Source: Sphingobacterium paludis
GTDB lineage: Bacteria > Bacteroidota > Bacteroidia > Sphingobacteriales > Sphingobacteriaceae
Length of the DNA: 64,000 bases
Assembly: GCF_004364125.1 (NCBI RefSeq)
Contig: NZ_SNZV01000005.1
Coordinates: 186,001-250,000 of the forward strand
Reading direction: 5' to 3'
Within the stretch, counting starts at the first letter, position 1. Every line of letters begins with the position of its first letter. Below, in pieces: positions 9,674 to 18,455 of this stretch. The translations under genes were made by a program, and so were the position numbers. The notes below the pieces were generated by a model. It was not told the origin of the DNA, ran no database searches, and worked only from the letters and a program-made list of their open reading frames with translations.

Positions 9674-12244
9674 ATGGCTGAAGAAACAGAAAACGAAAAC
9701 AATTTAGTCCCTGCTAACGACAGGATCATCCCTATTAACATCGAGGATCAAATGAAATCTGCCTACATAGATTATTCTATGTCAGTCATTGTTTCCCGCG
9801 CACTACCCGATGCCAGAGATGGAATGAAGCCGGTACACAGACGTGTACTTTACGGCATGTTAGACTTAGGGGTTACGAGTGGAAAACCTTATAAAAAATC
9901 TGCCCGTATCGTTGGAGACGTTTTAGGTAAATACCACCCACATGGTGACTCTTCTGTTTACGATGCAATGGTGCGTTTGGCGCAAGATTGGAGTATGCGC
10001 TATCCGCTAGTCGATGGTCAGGGTAACTACGGTTCCGTAGATGGAGACCCTCCGGCGGCAATGCGTTATACCGAAGCCAGACTGAAGAAAATTGCAGAGG
10101 AAATTTTGTCGGATATCAATAAGGATACTGTTGATTTTCAATTAAATTTTGATGACTCCTTGCAAGAGCCAACGGTATTGCCTACACGCATTCCGAACCT
10201 CTTGGTCAATGGCGCTTCGGGTATCGCTGTAGGTATGGCTACTAACATGGCTCCGCACAACCTTTCCGAAGTGATAGACGGTACCGTGGCTTATATTGAT
10301 AATCGGGAGATTGAGGTTGCGGAACTTATGCAACATATAAAAGGTCCGGATTTTCCAACCGGCGGTATCATTTATGGTTACAATGGCGTGAAAGATGCGT
10401 TCGAAACGGGACGTGGCCGGGTGGTTATGCGCGGCAAGGCGGAAATTGAAACCCTAAAGAATGGGCGGGAGTGTATCATCGTAACGGAGATCCCTTACCA
10501 AGTCAATAAAGCCAACATGATCGAGCGTACAGCAGAGTTGGTTAACGAGAAAAAAATCGAAGGTATAGCAACCATCCGCGATGAGTCTGACCGGGAAGGA
10601 TTCCGTATTGTTTACGAAATAAAACGAGAAGCCAATGCCAATGTGGTGTTGAATAATCTCTATAAGTATACAGCGCTACAAACTTCATTTTCAGTTAATA
10701 ACATTGCGCTTGTTAAAGGGCGTCCTATGTTGCTGAATTTGAAAGACATGATCCATGAATTTGTGGAGCATAGGCATGAGGTGGTTATTCGCCGCACGAA
10801 GTTTGAGCTTGCCGAAGCTGAAAAGCGCGCACATATATTGGAGGGCTACCTGATCGCTTTGGATCACCTAGACGAAGTAATCAAGTTAATCCGTGCTTCT
10901 GCCACGCCGGAGGATGCGCGTTTAGGATTAATGGAGCAATTCGGCCTTACGGATATCCAGGCGCGCGCCATTTTGGATATGACGCTAAGACGGCTTACCG
11001 GACTAGAGCGTGATAAGATCAAAGAGGAATACGCCGAACTGATGAAAACTATCGAGTATTTGAGGGAAGTATTGGCAGACGAAGGTCTACGTATGAAGAT
11101 TATCAAAGAAGAGCTCGTTGAGGTTAAAGAGAAGTATGGTGATGAACGCCGTTCGGTAATTGTTCACTCCGCTGAAGATATGCGTATGGAAGACTTCATC
11201 GATGATGAAGAGATTGTCATTACGATCTCGCATAACTCCTACGTGAAGCGCACGCCGCTAACGGAGTACCGTAGGCAAGGACGTGGCGGCAAAGGTGCCA
11301 TAGGCTCTTCGACTCGCGAAGAAGACTTCACCGAGCACATTATCACGGCATCTGCCCACAACTACTTATTACTGTTTACTGATAAGGGACACTGCTTCTG
11401 GTTGCGTGCATTCGAAATACCGGAAGGAAGCCGAACATCTCGCGGTCGTGCATTACAAAACATCATCAATGTGCCGAAGGAGGAAAAGATCAAGGCTTTC
11501 ATCAAGATTATAAACCTGAAAGATCAGGAATACTTGGAGAATAACTTCATCATCATGTGTACCAAAAAAGGTACAATTAAGAAGACGTCGCTGGAAGCGT
11601 ATTCGCGTCCGCGTGCCAATGGTATCAATGCCATCAACATTAACGAGGGCGACGAGCTACTTGAAGCCTGCTTAACTACCGGTGGCAGCGAGATTGTTAT
11701 GGCGCTACGTTCTGGACGAGCTATTCGTTTCAATGAAGGCAACGTAAGGCCAATGGGTCGAACAGCAACAGGTGTACGTGGTATCACGCTAGCAAGTGAA
11801 ACCGATGAGGTTGTTGGCATGATTGCTGTAGATAGTTCAGATACCACGGTTCTTGTCGTTTCCGAGAAAGGATATGGCAAGCGTACATACATCGAAGACT
11901 ACCGCGTCACGAATCGTGGAGGAAAAGGTGTAAAAACGATTAATGTAACCGATAAAACGGGCGGACTTGTGGCCATTAAAGGGGTGACCGATGCCGATGA
12001 TCTGATGATGATTAACAAATCAGGCATTGTGATTCGCATAGGAGTCGAGACACTTCGGGTGATGGGTAGAGCGACACAGGGTGTGCGCTTGATTACACTG
12101 AAGGAATCGGACGCTATTGCATCCATCACGAAAGTTGCACGCGAGGAGGAAGAGGAAGCCGAGTTGGAAGAAGATTTGGACATCAATACAGATGATAATG
12201 AAGAATCAAACGGATCGACAGATACAGATGACAAGGAGCAATAA
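9674..12244 (+). CDS. gyrA: DNA gyrase subunit A
   Basis: An 856-residue type IIA topoisomerase subunit that cuts and rejoins DNA. Catalytic Tyr132 is in [10 protein letters not shown]. The quinolone-determining region reads [13 protein letters not shown] with Ser93 and Asp97 (E. coli Ser83 and Asp87 equivalents) intact, so no classical resistance change is visible. A GyrA-box-like QGRGGKG lies near residues 534-540, followed by the beta-pinwheel domain. The C-terminal tail is highly acidic ([13 protein letters not shown] type). It overlaps the next gene by 17 bp. Confidence 0.98.
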   Translation: MAEETENENNLVPANDRIIPINIEDQMKSAYIDYSMSVIVSRALPDARDGMKPVHRRVLYGMLDLGVTSGKPYKKSARIVGDVLGKYHPHGDSSVYDAMVRLAQDWSMRYPLVDGQGNYGSVDGDPPAAMRYTEARLKKIAEEILSDINKDTVDFQLNFDDSLQEPTVLPTRIPNLLVNGASGIAVGMATNMAPHNLSEVIDGTVAYIDNREIEVAELMQHIKGPDFPTGGIIYGYNGVKDAFETGRGRVVMRGKAEIETLKNGRECIIVTEIPYQVNKANMIERTAELVNEKKIEGIATIRDESDREGFRIVYEIKREANANVVLNNLYKYTALQTSFSVNNIALVKGRPMLLNLKDMIHEFVEHRHEVVIRRTKFELAEAEKRAHILEGYLIALDHLDEVIKLIRASATPEDARLGLMEQFGLTDIQARAILDMTLRRLTGLERDKIKEEYAELMKTIEYLREVLADEGLRMKIIKEELVEVKEKYGDERRSVIVHSAEDMRMEDFIDDEEIVITISHNSYVKRTPLTEYRRQGRGGKGAIGSSTREEDFTEHIITASAHNYLLLFTDKGHCFWLRAFEIPEGSRTSRGRALQNIINVPKEEKIKAFIKIINLKDQEYLENNFIIMCTKKGTIKKTSLEAYSRPRANGINAININEGDELLEACLTTGGSEIVMALRSGRAIRFNEGNVRPMGRTATGVRGITLASETDEVVGMIAVDSSDTTVLVVSEKGYGKRTYIEDYRVTNRGGKGVKTINVTDKTGGLVAIKGVTDADDLMMINKSGIVIRIGVETLRVMGRATQGVRLITLKESDAIASITKVAREEEEEAELEEDLDINTDDNEESNGSTDTDDKEQ

Positions 12245-13352
12245 AAAATTTTCCACATTGCACGCCCTCGTTTCGGGGGTGTTGCTTTGTATTTCGGCTA
12301 ATAGTGTGGCGCAATCAAACTACAAAGAGAGCAGCAACAGCTTTGCCTTTTACACACAGACAGGCGATCTAAAAAACCTGGAAAGTGCGAAAAAATTTAT
12401 CGATGCCGCTTACCAGACCCGCCGGGATTCAACCAACACCCGGGTGAATGTGCTGCGGGCGATGATTTATAGTTCCATGGCTTACGCTGATTCGGCTCGC
12501 ACCATCAAAAATGCGACTGACCCGATCAATATCACGTATAATTCCTTGGGAAAAATAAAGGCTAGAGATGTGCAGAATTATGCGGCAGAAATGAAGTATG
12601 TGAAGCAAAACCTTGCCGCAGCCCATATTTCCAATGCGAATAAGGCATTGGCAAAGCAAGATTATACGGCAGCCTATAACAGCTACCTAAAAGTGCGTGA
12701 TTTGAACATTGCGAACTATGACGTGACCTATAATTTAGCGTTGTTGGCTGTACAGACCAAGCAATACGATTCTGCGGTCGGCTATTACAACCAGATTCTC
12801 AAAAATGATGATCCATCTGCTAGCCGCTATTTGGAATTGGTAAATGTCTACAATCAACTTGGCAACAAGCAGGCGGTCTTAAACACGTTGCAAACCGCTC
12901 GCACGAAATTCCCCGACAGCAAGAACGTATTGATGCGTTTAATTCAAGAGTTCGCACAAAATACCGAGTACAAAGCTATTGTTCCGCTAATCGATGAGGC
13001 CATTAAATATGAGCCGCAAAACGTTGAACTAAATTACCTTGCTGGTTATTCAAACGAAACTGTTGGAAACCTCGAGGTCGCAAAAAAATACTATCAACAA
13101 GTATTGCAGCTCAACGAGAACAATTACGAATCGAACCTGGCACTCGGACTCATCTACTTAAACGACTTCTTACGTGACGAAAATGACAATGAAGCGCAGT
13201 ATAATGCGCAAAATTTGTTGCTGAAGGCAAACGAAATTCGTCCGTATGACGTTAATGCTTTGAAGTCTCTCTCATTATATTATGAGAAATCAGGCGATCT
13301 AGCACAACTAGATCGTGTTAAATTATTATTGAATCAACTATCAAATAATTAG
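12228..13352 (+). CDS. Secreted TPR-repeat protein
   Basis: A 374-residue protein starting inside the 3' end of gyrA (ATG at 12228), with a signal peptide of about 28 residues ending SVAQ. An in-frame ATG at 12117 would prepend basic residues translated from gyrA sequence and destroy the signal peptide, so it is rejected. The rest is helical with several tetratricopeptide-like units, for example [21 protein letters not shown] and [16 protein letters not shown]. It probably works in the periplasm as a protein-binding scaffold; the partner is unknown. A second TPR gene follows after 2 bp. Confidence 0.85.
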   Translation: MTRSNKKFSTLHALVSGVLLCISANSVAQSNYKESSNSFAFYTQTGDLKNLESAKKFIDAAYQTRRDSTNTRVNVLRAMIYSSMAYADSARTIKNATDPINITYNSLGKIKARDVQNYAAEMKYVKQNLAAAHISNANKALAKQDYTAAYNSYLKVRDLNIANYDVTYNLALLAVQTKQYDSAVGYYNQILKNDDPSASRYLELVNVYNQLGNKQAVLNTLQTARTKFPDSKNVLMRLIQEFAQNTEYKAIVPLIDEAIKYEPQNVELNYLAGYSNETVGNLEVAKKYYQQVLQLNENNYESNLALGLIYLNDFLRDENDNEAQYNAQNLLLKANEIRPYDVNALKSLSLYYEKSGDLAQLDRVKLLLNQLSNN

Positions 13353-13354
13353 GT

Positions 13355-14524
13355 ATGAATGTAAAAAAAGCAATAGTATTTTCATTACTGGTAGCCGCAG
13401 GCAGCACCACTTTTGCACAGACGAGTAACTTGCGAAAAGCAAAAACTTCGCTTCAGAAGTTCCAAGAACTCCAAGCAGCTGGCTCTGCTGAGTTAGGAAA
13501 AAGCAACTTAGATGCCGCAAAAGAAGCAATTGATCAAGCTATCACGCATGATAAAACTAAAGATGATGCAGAAACTTGGACGTTTTACGCGTTAGTCAAT
13601 GCAAATCTAGCTTCTTTAAATAGCACATCCGAAGCTGCTACTGCTGCGTCGGAAGGTATTAAGAAAGCTACTGAACTGGATAAGGATGGTAAAAATGCAG
13701 AAAATATCAAGGTTGCAGGCCAATTGTTAGGCCAGTTTAACTTCAATCAAGGTGTAGCGGCATGGGAAAAACAAGATTTCAAAACGGCCTACGGCTCTTT
13801 TGATCAAGCATTGGGTTACCTGCCAGGTGACACGACGCTGACCTACTACTCGGGTTTAGCGGCCATTCAAAATCAGGATTACCCTAACGCTATCAAAAAA
13901 TTCAAAGAATTGGTTCCAGCGAAAGAGTTTTCGTCACATAAATCGGTTATGGTAGATCTTCCGAAGTTGTATTTATCTGCTCAGGATACAGCAAACGCTA
14001 TCGAGTACGCTGCACAAGCTGCACAGGCGTATCCTAATGATAACGATGCTGCCGTACAGAATATTGAACTGAACTTAATCGTCGGTAACGAAGCGAAGGT
14101 AATTACAGATATTGAAAACCAAATTGCAAAAGATGGTAACAATAAATCATTGTATTACTATTTGGGTATTGCGCAATCTGCGTCGAACAACAACGACAAA
14201 GCGATCGAAGCTTACAAGAAAGCCGTGTCGATAGATCCGAATTACTCGGATGCAAACCGTAACGCTGCAGCGACCATTATCAATGGCGTCCGTGATGAAT
14301 TGAATGCGTTGAATGAAAACAAGCAATTGTCAAATACTGACTACAATACAAAGTTAACAGCACTTAAAGAGAAGATCAAAACGGCTTTACCGTATCTAGA
14401 CAAGGTGGTAGAGTTAAATCCAGAAGATAAAGATGCATTACGTAGTTTGAAAGGCTACTACGATTTCCAACAAGATGAAGCAAAATCTGCTGAAATCCAA
14501 GCGAAAATCGACGCTATAAACTAA
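13355..14524 (+). CDS. Secreted TPR-repeat protein
   Basis: A 389-residue protein with a signal peptide (MNVKKAIVFSLLVAAG...TTFAQ) and repeated TPR units such as SLYYYLGIAQSASNNNDKAIEAYKKAVSIDPNY. It is separated by 2 bp from the preceding TPR gene and is closed by a strong terminator, so gyrA and the two TPR genes may form one transcription unit. Probably periplasmic; no enzymatic motif seen. Confidence 0.87.
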   Translation: MNVKKAIVFSLLVAAGSTTFAQTSNLRKAKTSLQKFQELQAAGSAELGKSNLDAAKEAIDQAITHDKTKDDAETWTFYALVNANLASLNSTSEAATAASEGIKKATELDKDGKNAENIKVAGQLLGQFNFNQGVAAWEKQDFKTAYGSFDQALGYLPGDTTLTYYSGLAAIQNQDYPNAIKKFKELVPAKEFSSHKSVMVDLPKLYLSAQDTANAIEYAAQAAQAYPNDNDAAVQNIELNLIVGNEAKVITDIENQIAKDGNNKSLYYYLGIAQSASNNNDKAIEAYKKAVSIDPNYSDANRNAAATIINGVRDELNALNENKQLSNTDYNTKLTALKEKIKTALPYLDKVVELNPEDKDALRSLKGYYDFQQDEAKSAEIQAKIDAIN

Positions 14525-14544
14525 AATAACCACTATTGGTAATA

Positions 14545-14578
14545 AAAAATGGACATCGAAATGATGTCCATTTTTTTG
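14545..14578 (+). terminator. Intrinsic terminator after the TPR genes
   Basis: ATGGACATC and GATGTCCAT arms enclose a GAAAT loop and are followed by a run of T. It starts 20 bp after the TPR stop codon. The A-run on the left side means it may also serve the convergent lipocalin-like gene. Confidence 0.85.
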
Positions 14579-14601
14579 TTATATTACTTAACCACGATCT
14601 T

Positions 14602-15099
14602 TTATACCGCCAGTTCTCTGCGTACGCGCGCTGCCAACGCATCATCTGTTGAACGATCTGTTTTTTGCCAAGTCATGTAAGAATTAACGTATACCCCATT
14701 CGATAAAATAGCTTCAGTAGACTTTAAGTAAAGTATATCGCCCTCGAAATCTATTTTCCGACGCTGTATTTTATTCTTCCAGTTTGGAAACAGCGAACTT
14801 TCTACAGTGTAGGTCACGATGGCCGAGCTGTTATCAACTTTAAATTTACCACAGAACGCGATGTAACCTTGAAGGGATGATGTCATCTCTTCAGGGCTCG
14901 CTAATAACTTATCGTCGCTTTTATAAGGTAACCTATTGTCTTTGCTTATCTGCACAGACATGTAGCCGTCTGTTGTATACATTAGTAGTCCGTATGGGGT
15001 CTTCCCCATCGGAAATAGTGAATCATCACCTGCTATGGGGACTTCGATGTAGGATAAAAGTTTCCAAGTTCCTACCAATTCGTTTTTGAGTGATGTCAT
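14602..15099 (-). CDS. Lipocalin-like domain protein
   Basis: 165 residues. The pattern LVGTWKLLSYI, KTPYGLLMYTTDGYMSVQIS, ... YIAFCGKFKVD, ... VESSLFPNWKN matches the Lipocalin-like (PF13924 type) domain of small cytoplasmic beta-barrel proteins, usually linked to small-molecule binding. There is no signal peptide. It is monocistronic and convergent with the TPR genes. The ligand is unknown. Confidence 0.75.
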   Translation of the reverse strand: MTSLKNELVGTWKLLSYIEVPIAGDDSLFPMGKTPYGLLMYTTDGYMSVQISKDNRLPYKSDDKLLASPEEMTSSLQGYIAFCGKFKVDNSSAIVTYTVESSLFPNWKNKIQRRKIDFEGDILYLKSTEAILSNGVYVNSYMTWQKTDRSTDDALAARVRRELAV

Positions 15100-15224
15100 A
15101 AAAATAGTTTTATGTTTAGTCTATATGCATAACGTAATTATATTTTGCTTAGTTTATCGGAAAATCGGAATGATACTATTTTGACAGAAATATTTTTGTT
15201 ACATTTAGCTACCAAAATGATGTT

Positions 15225-16118
15225 ATGCTTTTATCGAAAGTTGATACCGTTGAAAATATAAGTAAAGAGGATTTTTTAAAGAGGTATTTCCGGCCTCAAA
15301 AACCGGTTTTAATCAAGGGCTTGGCGAAATCTTGGGAGGCTTATGATAAATGGAATTTAGAGTACATATTTGAGCAGGCAGGTGATCAAGTTGTCGGATT
15401 ATATGATAATAAGCCAGCCGATCCGAATAAAGCTACCGATGAACCTGTTACGTTTATGAAGATGCGGGAATACATCCGCCTGATCAAGAGCGAGCCATCG
15501 GATCTACGCATTTTCTTTTACATCATTACGGATAAGCTGCCGGCATTATTGAAGAACTTCACGTACCCGGACTTGGGGTTTAAGTATTTCAAACGCATTC
15601 CCACCCTCTTCTTTGGTGGCAGCGAAGCGCGTGTATTAATGCACTATGATGTTGATCTTGGTGATCTGCTACATTTCCAGTTTGAGGGTAAAAAACGTGT
15701 TTTGCTATTTCCACCCGATCAAGCACCCTATCTTTATAAAGTTCCCCTTTCGGTGCATACGGTTTACAATATCGACTACGAGAATCCGGATTACACGCTA
15801 TTTCCCGCTTTGGAACATGCTGCGGGTTACGAAATTTTCATGGAACACGGCGATGCGCTATTTATGCCTAGTGGATATTGGCATTTCAACCGTTACCTTG
15901 AGGCGGGGTTTTCGGTAACCCTCCGCTCCTTCCCTTCCTCGCCAAAGCGTCTTTTAAAGATGCTCAAGGAAGTTTTTGTTATGCGGTATACGGACAAGCT
16001 TATGCGTAAACTGTGGAAAGGAAAATGGGTAGCCTATAAACAGCAATCGGCATTTAAAAAGAGCCAGGCGGCGCTGAATAGGAAACGTAATCAGCCTCAT
16101 GAACATGGTAAATTGTAA
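15225..16118 (+). CDS. Cupin-8 / JmjC-like 2-oxoglutarate oxygenase
   Basis: 297 residues. The iron-binding facial triad is visible as HYD at 140-142 and a distal His220 in MPSGYWHFN; the sequence between holds LHFQFEGKKRVLLFPP, typical of the cupin-8 (JmjC hydroxylase) family of Fe(II)/2-oxoglutarate oxygenases. The N-terminal KRYFRPQKPVLIKGLAKSWEA motif is also family-typical. The substrate, perhaps a protein side chain or tRNA, is not predictable. Its 3' end overlaps the YchJ-like gene by 20 bp. Confidence 0.82.
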   Translation: MLLSKVDTVENISKEDFLKRYFRPQKPVLIKGLAKSWEAYDKWNLEYIFEQAGDQVVGLYDNKPADPNKATDEPVTFMKMREYIRLIKSEPSDLRIFFYIITDKLPALLKNFTYPDLGFKYFKRIPTLFFGGSEARVLMHYDVDLGDLLHFQFEGKKRVLLFPPDQAPYLYKVPLSVHTVYNIDYENPDYTLFPALEHAAGYEIFMEHGDALFMPSGYWHFNRYLEAGFSVTLRSFPSSPKRLLKMLKEVFVMRYTDKLMRKLWKGKWVAYKQQSAFKKSQAALNRKRNQPHEHGKL

Positions 16119-16482
16119 TTGTGGGTCTGCCCGCTTTTATGCGGATTGCTGTTTGCTTGTGCATCAGGATAGACAGGCAGCCATAACAGCTGAACAATTA
16201 ATGCGGGCACGCTATACTGCTTTTACCCGATCGCTGATCGATTTCCTTTACGACAGCTTTCATCCGGATAGTCGGCGCTATCAAAACAAGAAGGAGATAG
16301 CGGCTTGGGCGCAAGAAAACAAATGGATGCATTTGGAAATTATACAGGCCAGTACAACTACGGTCGAGTTTAAGGCCCACTACCTTGATAAACAGTTTGA
16401 GCCGGCCGTGCACCACGAAAAATCACGCTTCAAAAAAGATCGAGGAATATGGTATTATCTCGATGGCCGGCTGCTTTCCTAA
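16099..16482 (+). CDS. YchJ-like (UPF0225) protein with SEC-C-type zinc motif
   Basis: 127 residues. The N-terminus CNCGSARFYADCCLLVH carries a Cys-rich zinc-binding motif resembling SEC-C; the middle ARYTAFTRSLIDFLYDSFHPDSR and C-terminal HEKSRFKKDRGIWYYLDG match the YchJ family. It overlaps the preceding oxygenase gene by 20 bp, suggesting coupled translation. The function of YchJ proteins is not established. Confidence 0.83.
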   Translation: MNMVNCNCGSARFYADCCLLVHQDRQAAITAEQLMRARYTAFTRSLIDFLYDSFHPDSRRYQNKKEIAAWAQENKWMHLEIIQASTTTVEFKAHYLDKQFEPAVHHEKSRFKKDRGIWYYLDGRLLS

Positions 16483-16497
16483 TTTTTTTAATAGACA

Positions 16498-16529
16498 TTG
16501 CATAAAGAAAGAATTATTTTGTACCTTTG
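16498..16529 (+). promoter_or_regulatory. Promoter of the rpsF operon
   Basis: TTG at 16498-16500 and TACCTTTG at 16522-16529 match the Bacteroidota -33 and -7 elements with a 21-nt spacer, ending 49 bp upstream of rpsF. Confidence 0.65.
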
Positions 16530-16578
16530 CACTTCCGTAAGTGCGGAAAGTATTATTTAATTAACAAATTTATTAAAA
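16530..16578 (+). promoter_or_regulatory. rpsF leader with possible S6:S18-type hairpin
   Basis: The leader contains CACTT-CCGT-AAGTG, and an alternative pairing of ACTTCCG with CGGAAAGT. An S6:S18-binding leader with a CCG feature is known upstream of rpsF in many bacteria; here the match is only suggestive. Confidence 0.3.
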
Positions 16579-16947
16579 ATGCAACAGTACGAATCTGTCA
16601 TCATTCTTACCCCGTTGCTTTCTGAGGAGGCTGCGAAAGAAGTAATCGCAAAATTCAAAACTATCCTTTCAGAAGGCGGAGCCGAGATTGTCGCTGAAGA
16701 CAATTGGGGTTTGAAAAAATTAGCGTATCCAATCCAGAAAAAAACGACTGGATTTTATCACTTAACTGAATTCAAGGCTCCAGGTGAATTAATTAAAAAA
16801 TTAGAGCTCGAATACAAGCGTGATGAGCGTGTAATGCGTTTCTTAACTATTGCTCTAGACAAACATGCATTGGCTTACAACGAGAAAAAACGTAGCGGTG
16901 CATTCAATAAAAAAGCAGAAACTAAAACTGAGGAGGTAGCAAACTAA
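16579..16947 (+). CDS. rpsF: 30S ribosomal protein S6
   Basis: 122 residues with [17 protein letters not shown] at the start and [23 protein letters not shown] in the core, the S6 pattern. It binds 16S rRNA together with S18, encoded by the next gene; stop and start codons share one base. A Lys-rich C-terminal tail follows the fold. Confidence 0.97.
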   Translation: MQQYESVIILTPLLSEEAAKEVIAKFKTILSEGGAEIVAEDNWGLKKLAYPIQKKTTGFYHLTEFKAPGELIKKLELEYKRDERVMRFLTIALDKHALAYNEKKRSGAFNKKAETKTEEVAN

Positions 16948-17210
16948 TGGCAAACGAAAACATCCAATACGTAACTGCCCCTAAAGTAGAGGACAACCGT
17001 AAAAAATATTGTCGTTTCAAAAAGAACGGTATCAAATATATCGACTACAAAGACGCGAACTTCTTAATGAAATTTGTGAACGATCAAGGTAAAATCTTAC
17101 CTCGTCGTCTTACAGGTACATCTTTGAAATTTCAACGTAAAGTTGCTCAAGCTGTTAAACGCGCACGTATCGTTGGATTATTACCTTACGTAGCTGATTC
17201 ATTAAAATAA
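16947..17210 (+). CDS. rpsR: 30S ribosomal protein S18
   Basis: 87 residues; [48 protein letters not shown] and LLPYV are the S18 signature. It forms a heterodimer with S6. It starts on the last base of the rpsF stop codon. Confidence 0.97.
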   Translation: MANENIQYVTAPKVEDNRKKYCRFKKNGIKYIDYKDANFLMKFVNDQGKILPRRLTGTSLKFQRKVAQAVKRARIVGLLPYVADSLK

Positions 17211-17222
17211 GGAGGATACGAC

Positions 17223-17666
17223 ATGGAAATCATTTTAAAACAAGACATTAAGCACCTTGGTGAAAAGGACGATGTAGTGGTTGTAAAGCCAGGTTACGGT
17301 CGTAACTACTTAATCCCTCAAGGATTTGCTGTTTTAGCAACTTCTTCTGCAAAAAAAGTATTGGCTGAGAATATCAAACAAGCGCAATTCAAGCAAGAGA
17401 AGATCAAAAAAGATGCAACAGAATTAGCTGGTAAATTAGAAAGCGTTAAACTTTCTATCGGCGCAAAAGCTGGTGAATCAGGTAAAATCTTTGGTAAAGT
17501 AAATAGCATTCAAATTGCTGAAGCTTTGAAAGCACAAGGTTTTGACGTTGATCGTCGTCGCATCACATTCGAAGAAGAGCCTAAGCATTTAGGTGAGTAT
17601 GTAGCTAACTTAAACTTACACAAAGAAGTTAAAGTTCAAGTTCCTTTCGAAGTCGTTGCTGACTAA
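17223..17666 (+). CDS. rplI: 50S ribosomal protein L9
   Basis: 147 residues. MEIILKQDIKHLGEKDDVVVVKPGYGRNYLIPQGFA is the N-terminal L9 domain; a long central helix links it to the C-terminal domain, the normal two-domain layout. It ends the rpsF-rpsR-rplI operon; a GGAG sequence lies just before the ATG. Confidence 0.97.
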   Translation: MEIILKQDIKHLGEKDDVVVVKPGYGRNYLIPQGFAVLATSSAKKVLAENIKQAQFKQEKIKKDATELAGKLESVKLSIGAKAGESGKIFGKVNSIQIAEALKAQGFDVDRRRITFEEEPKHLGEYVANLNLHKEVKVQVPFEVVAD

Positions 17667-17685
17667 TTACGCTTTGAACGAATTA

Positions 17686-17723
17686 AAAGAGGGATATGAG
17701 CAATCATATCCCTCTTTTTTTTT
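17686..17723 (+). terminator. Intrinsic terminator of the ribosomal operon
   Basis: A 12-bp stem (AGAGGGATATGA and TCATATCCCTCT) with a GCAA tetraloop is followed by a run of T. It begins 20 bp after the rplI stop. Confidence 0.95.
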
Positions 17724-17915
17724 GCTTCCACAGCGCACTCCCCCCTCTATATTTATTTTTAAATGTAGAATAACATTATTTTCGTTTCTTTGTTATTGCA
17801 TACAGATACGATACCAACGGTGACTATAAACGAACATATAAGAAAATGTCCATGCGATATATGTCATATGGAATCATCCGCTTGGGCCGTATAACTTTTA
17901 AGACTAATATTAAGC

Positions 17916-18221
17916 ATGAAACCAAAAACTATCATATTTGGCTTGCTAGCCGCTGTTGTCATCATCGTTCTATTCAATAATAAAGAAGAAGCGAGCTTTT
18001 GGTTCTTCGGAGAGATACGCACATCAAAATTATTGATCCTTGGAATTTTTTTCCTTTTAGGAGTTATTATGGGTGGAATTCTGTTTCGCAGGCGACGTAA
18101 GCCCACGAGCACGACTTCAGCTCATGACAATCAGCCCATACCTGCAAACGACGAAGTATCAGCTGACCCCTACCCACATTTGTCTGCAGAAGACCGTAAT
18201 TTTCTCGGCAAAAACGATTAA
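17916..18221 (+). CDS. LapA-domain small membrane protein
   Basis: 101 residues. Two hydrophobic segments (about 5-21 and 37-57) flank a short loop NNKEEASFWFFGEIRTSK, then RRRRK and a polar tail; this is the LapA (DUF1049) layout of small inner-membrane proteins. The role in this phylum is unknown. Monocistronic. Confidence 0.65.
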   Translation: MKPKTIIFGLLAAVVIIVLFNNKEEASFWFFGEIRTSKLLILGIFFLLGVIMGGILFRRRRKPTSTTSAHDNQPIPANDEVSADPYPHLSAEDRNFLGKND

Positions 18222-18321
18222 TAAGATGCCTTGCAATTTATCTATGCACTTGAGGAAATCTGTGCTATTAGTTTAACACAATTTCTTTAAATTTTATCAG
18301 CGAATAAAGCGATATTTTTAT

Positions 18322-18351
18322 TTGCAAATTTGCCAGATTTTCCTACCTTTG
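18322..18351 (+). promoter_or_regulatory. Promoter of tRNA-Lys
   Basis: TTG at 18322-18324 and TACCTTTG at 18344-18351 with a 19-nt spacer give a full Bacteroidota-type promoter, ending 31 bp before the tRNA. Confidence 0.7.
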
Positions 18352-18382
18352 CGTCTCTTTAAACGCAGTAATAAAGAAAAAC

Positions 18383-18455
18383 GATTCTGTAGCTCAGCTG
18401 GTAGAGCAATACACTTTTAATGTATGGGTCCTGGGTTCGAATCCCAGCGGGATCA
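18383..18455 (+). tRNA. tRNA-Lys (anticodon TTT); ICE attachment site
   Basis: A full cloverleaf is seen: acceptor GATTCTG/CGGGATC, D arm GCTC...GAGC, anticodon stem ATACA/TGTAT with loop CTTTTAA, T arm CTGGG-TTCGAAT-CCCAG and discriminator A; CCA is not encoded. Anticodon TTT (18416-18418) reads Lys codons. Two G-U pairs lie in the acceptor stem (18386/18451 and 18388/18449), which would fit a 3' end replaced by the copy carried on the integrated element. The 3' two thirds overlap the recombinase gene on the other strand. Confidence 0.95.
18394..18455. mobile_element. Left attachment region (attL) of the ICE within tRNA-Lys
   Basis: The integrase-side boundary of the element falls in the tRNA 3' portion, because the recombinase gene runs directly into it. 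The exact crossover bases cannot be fixed without the other junction or an empty site. Confidence 0.55.

Noticed and set aside
9950..9970. Quinolone-resistance change in GyrA
   Set aside because: Ser93 and Asp97 (E. coli 83 and 87) are the susceptible-type residues.
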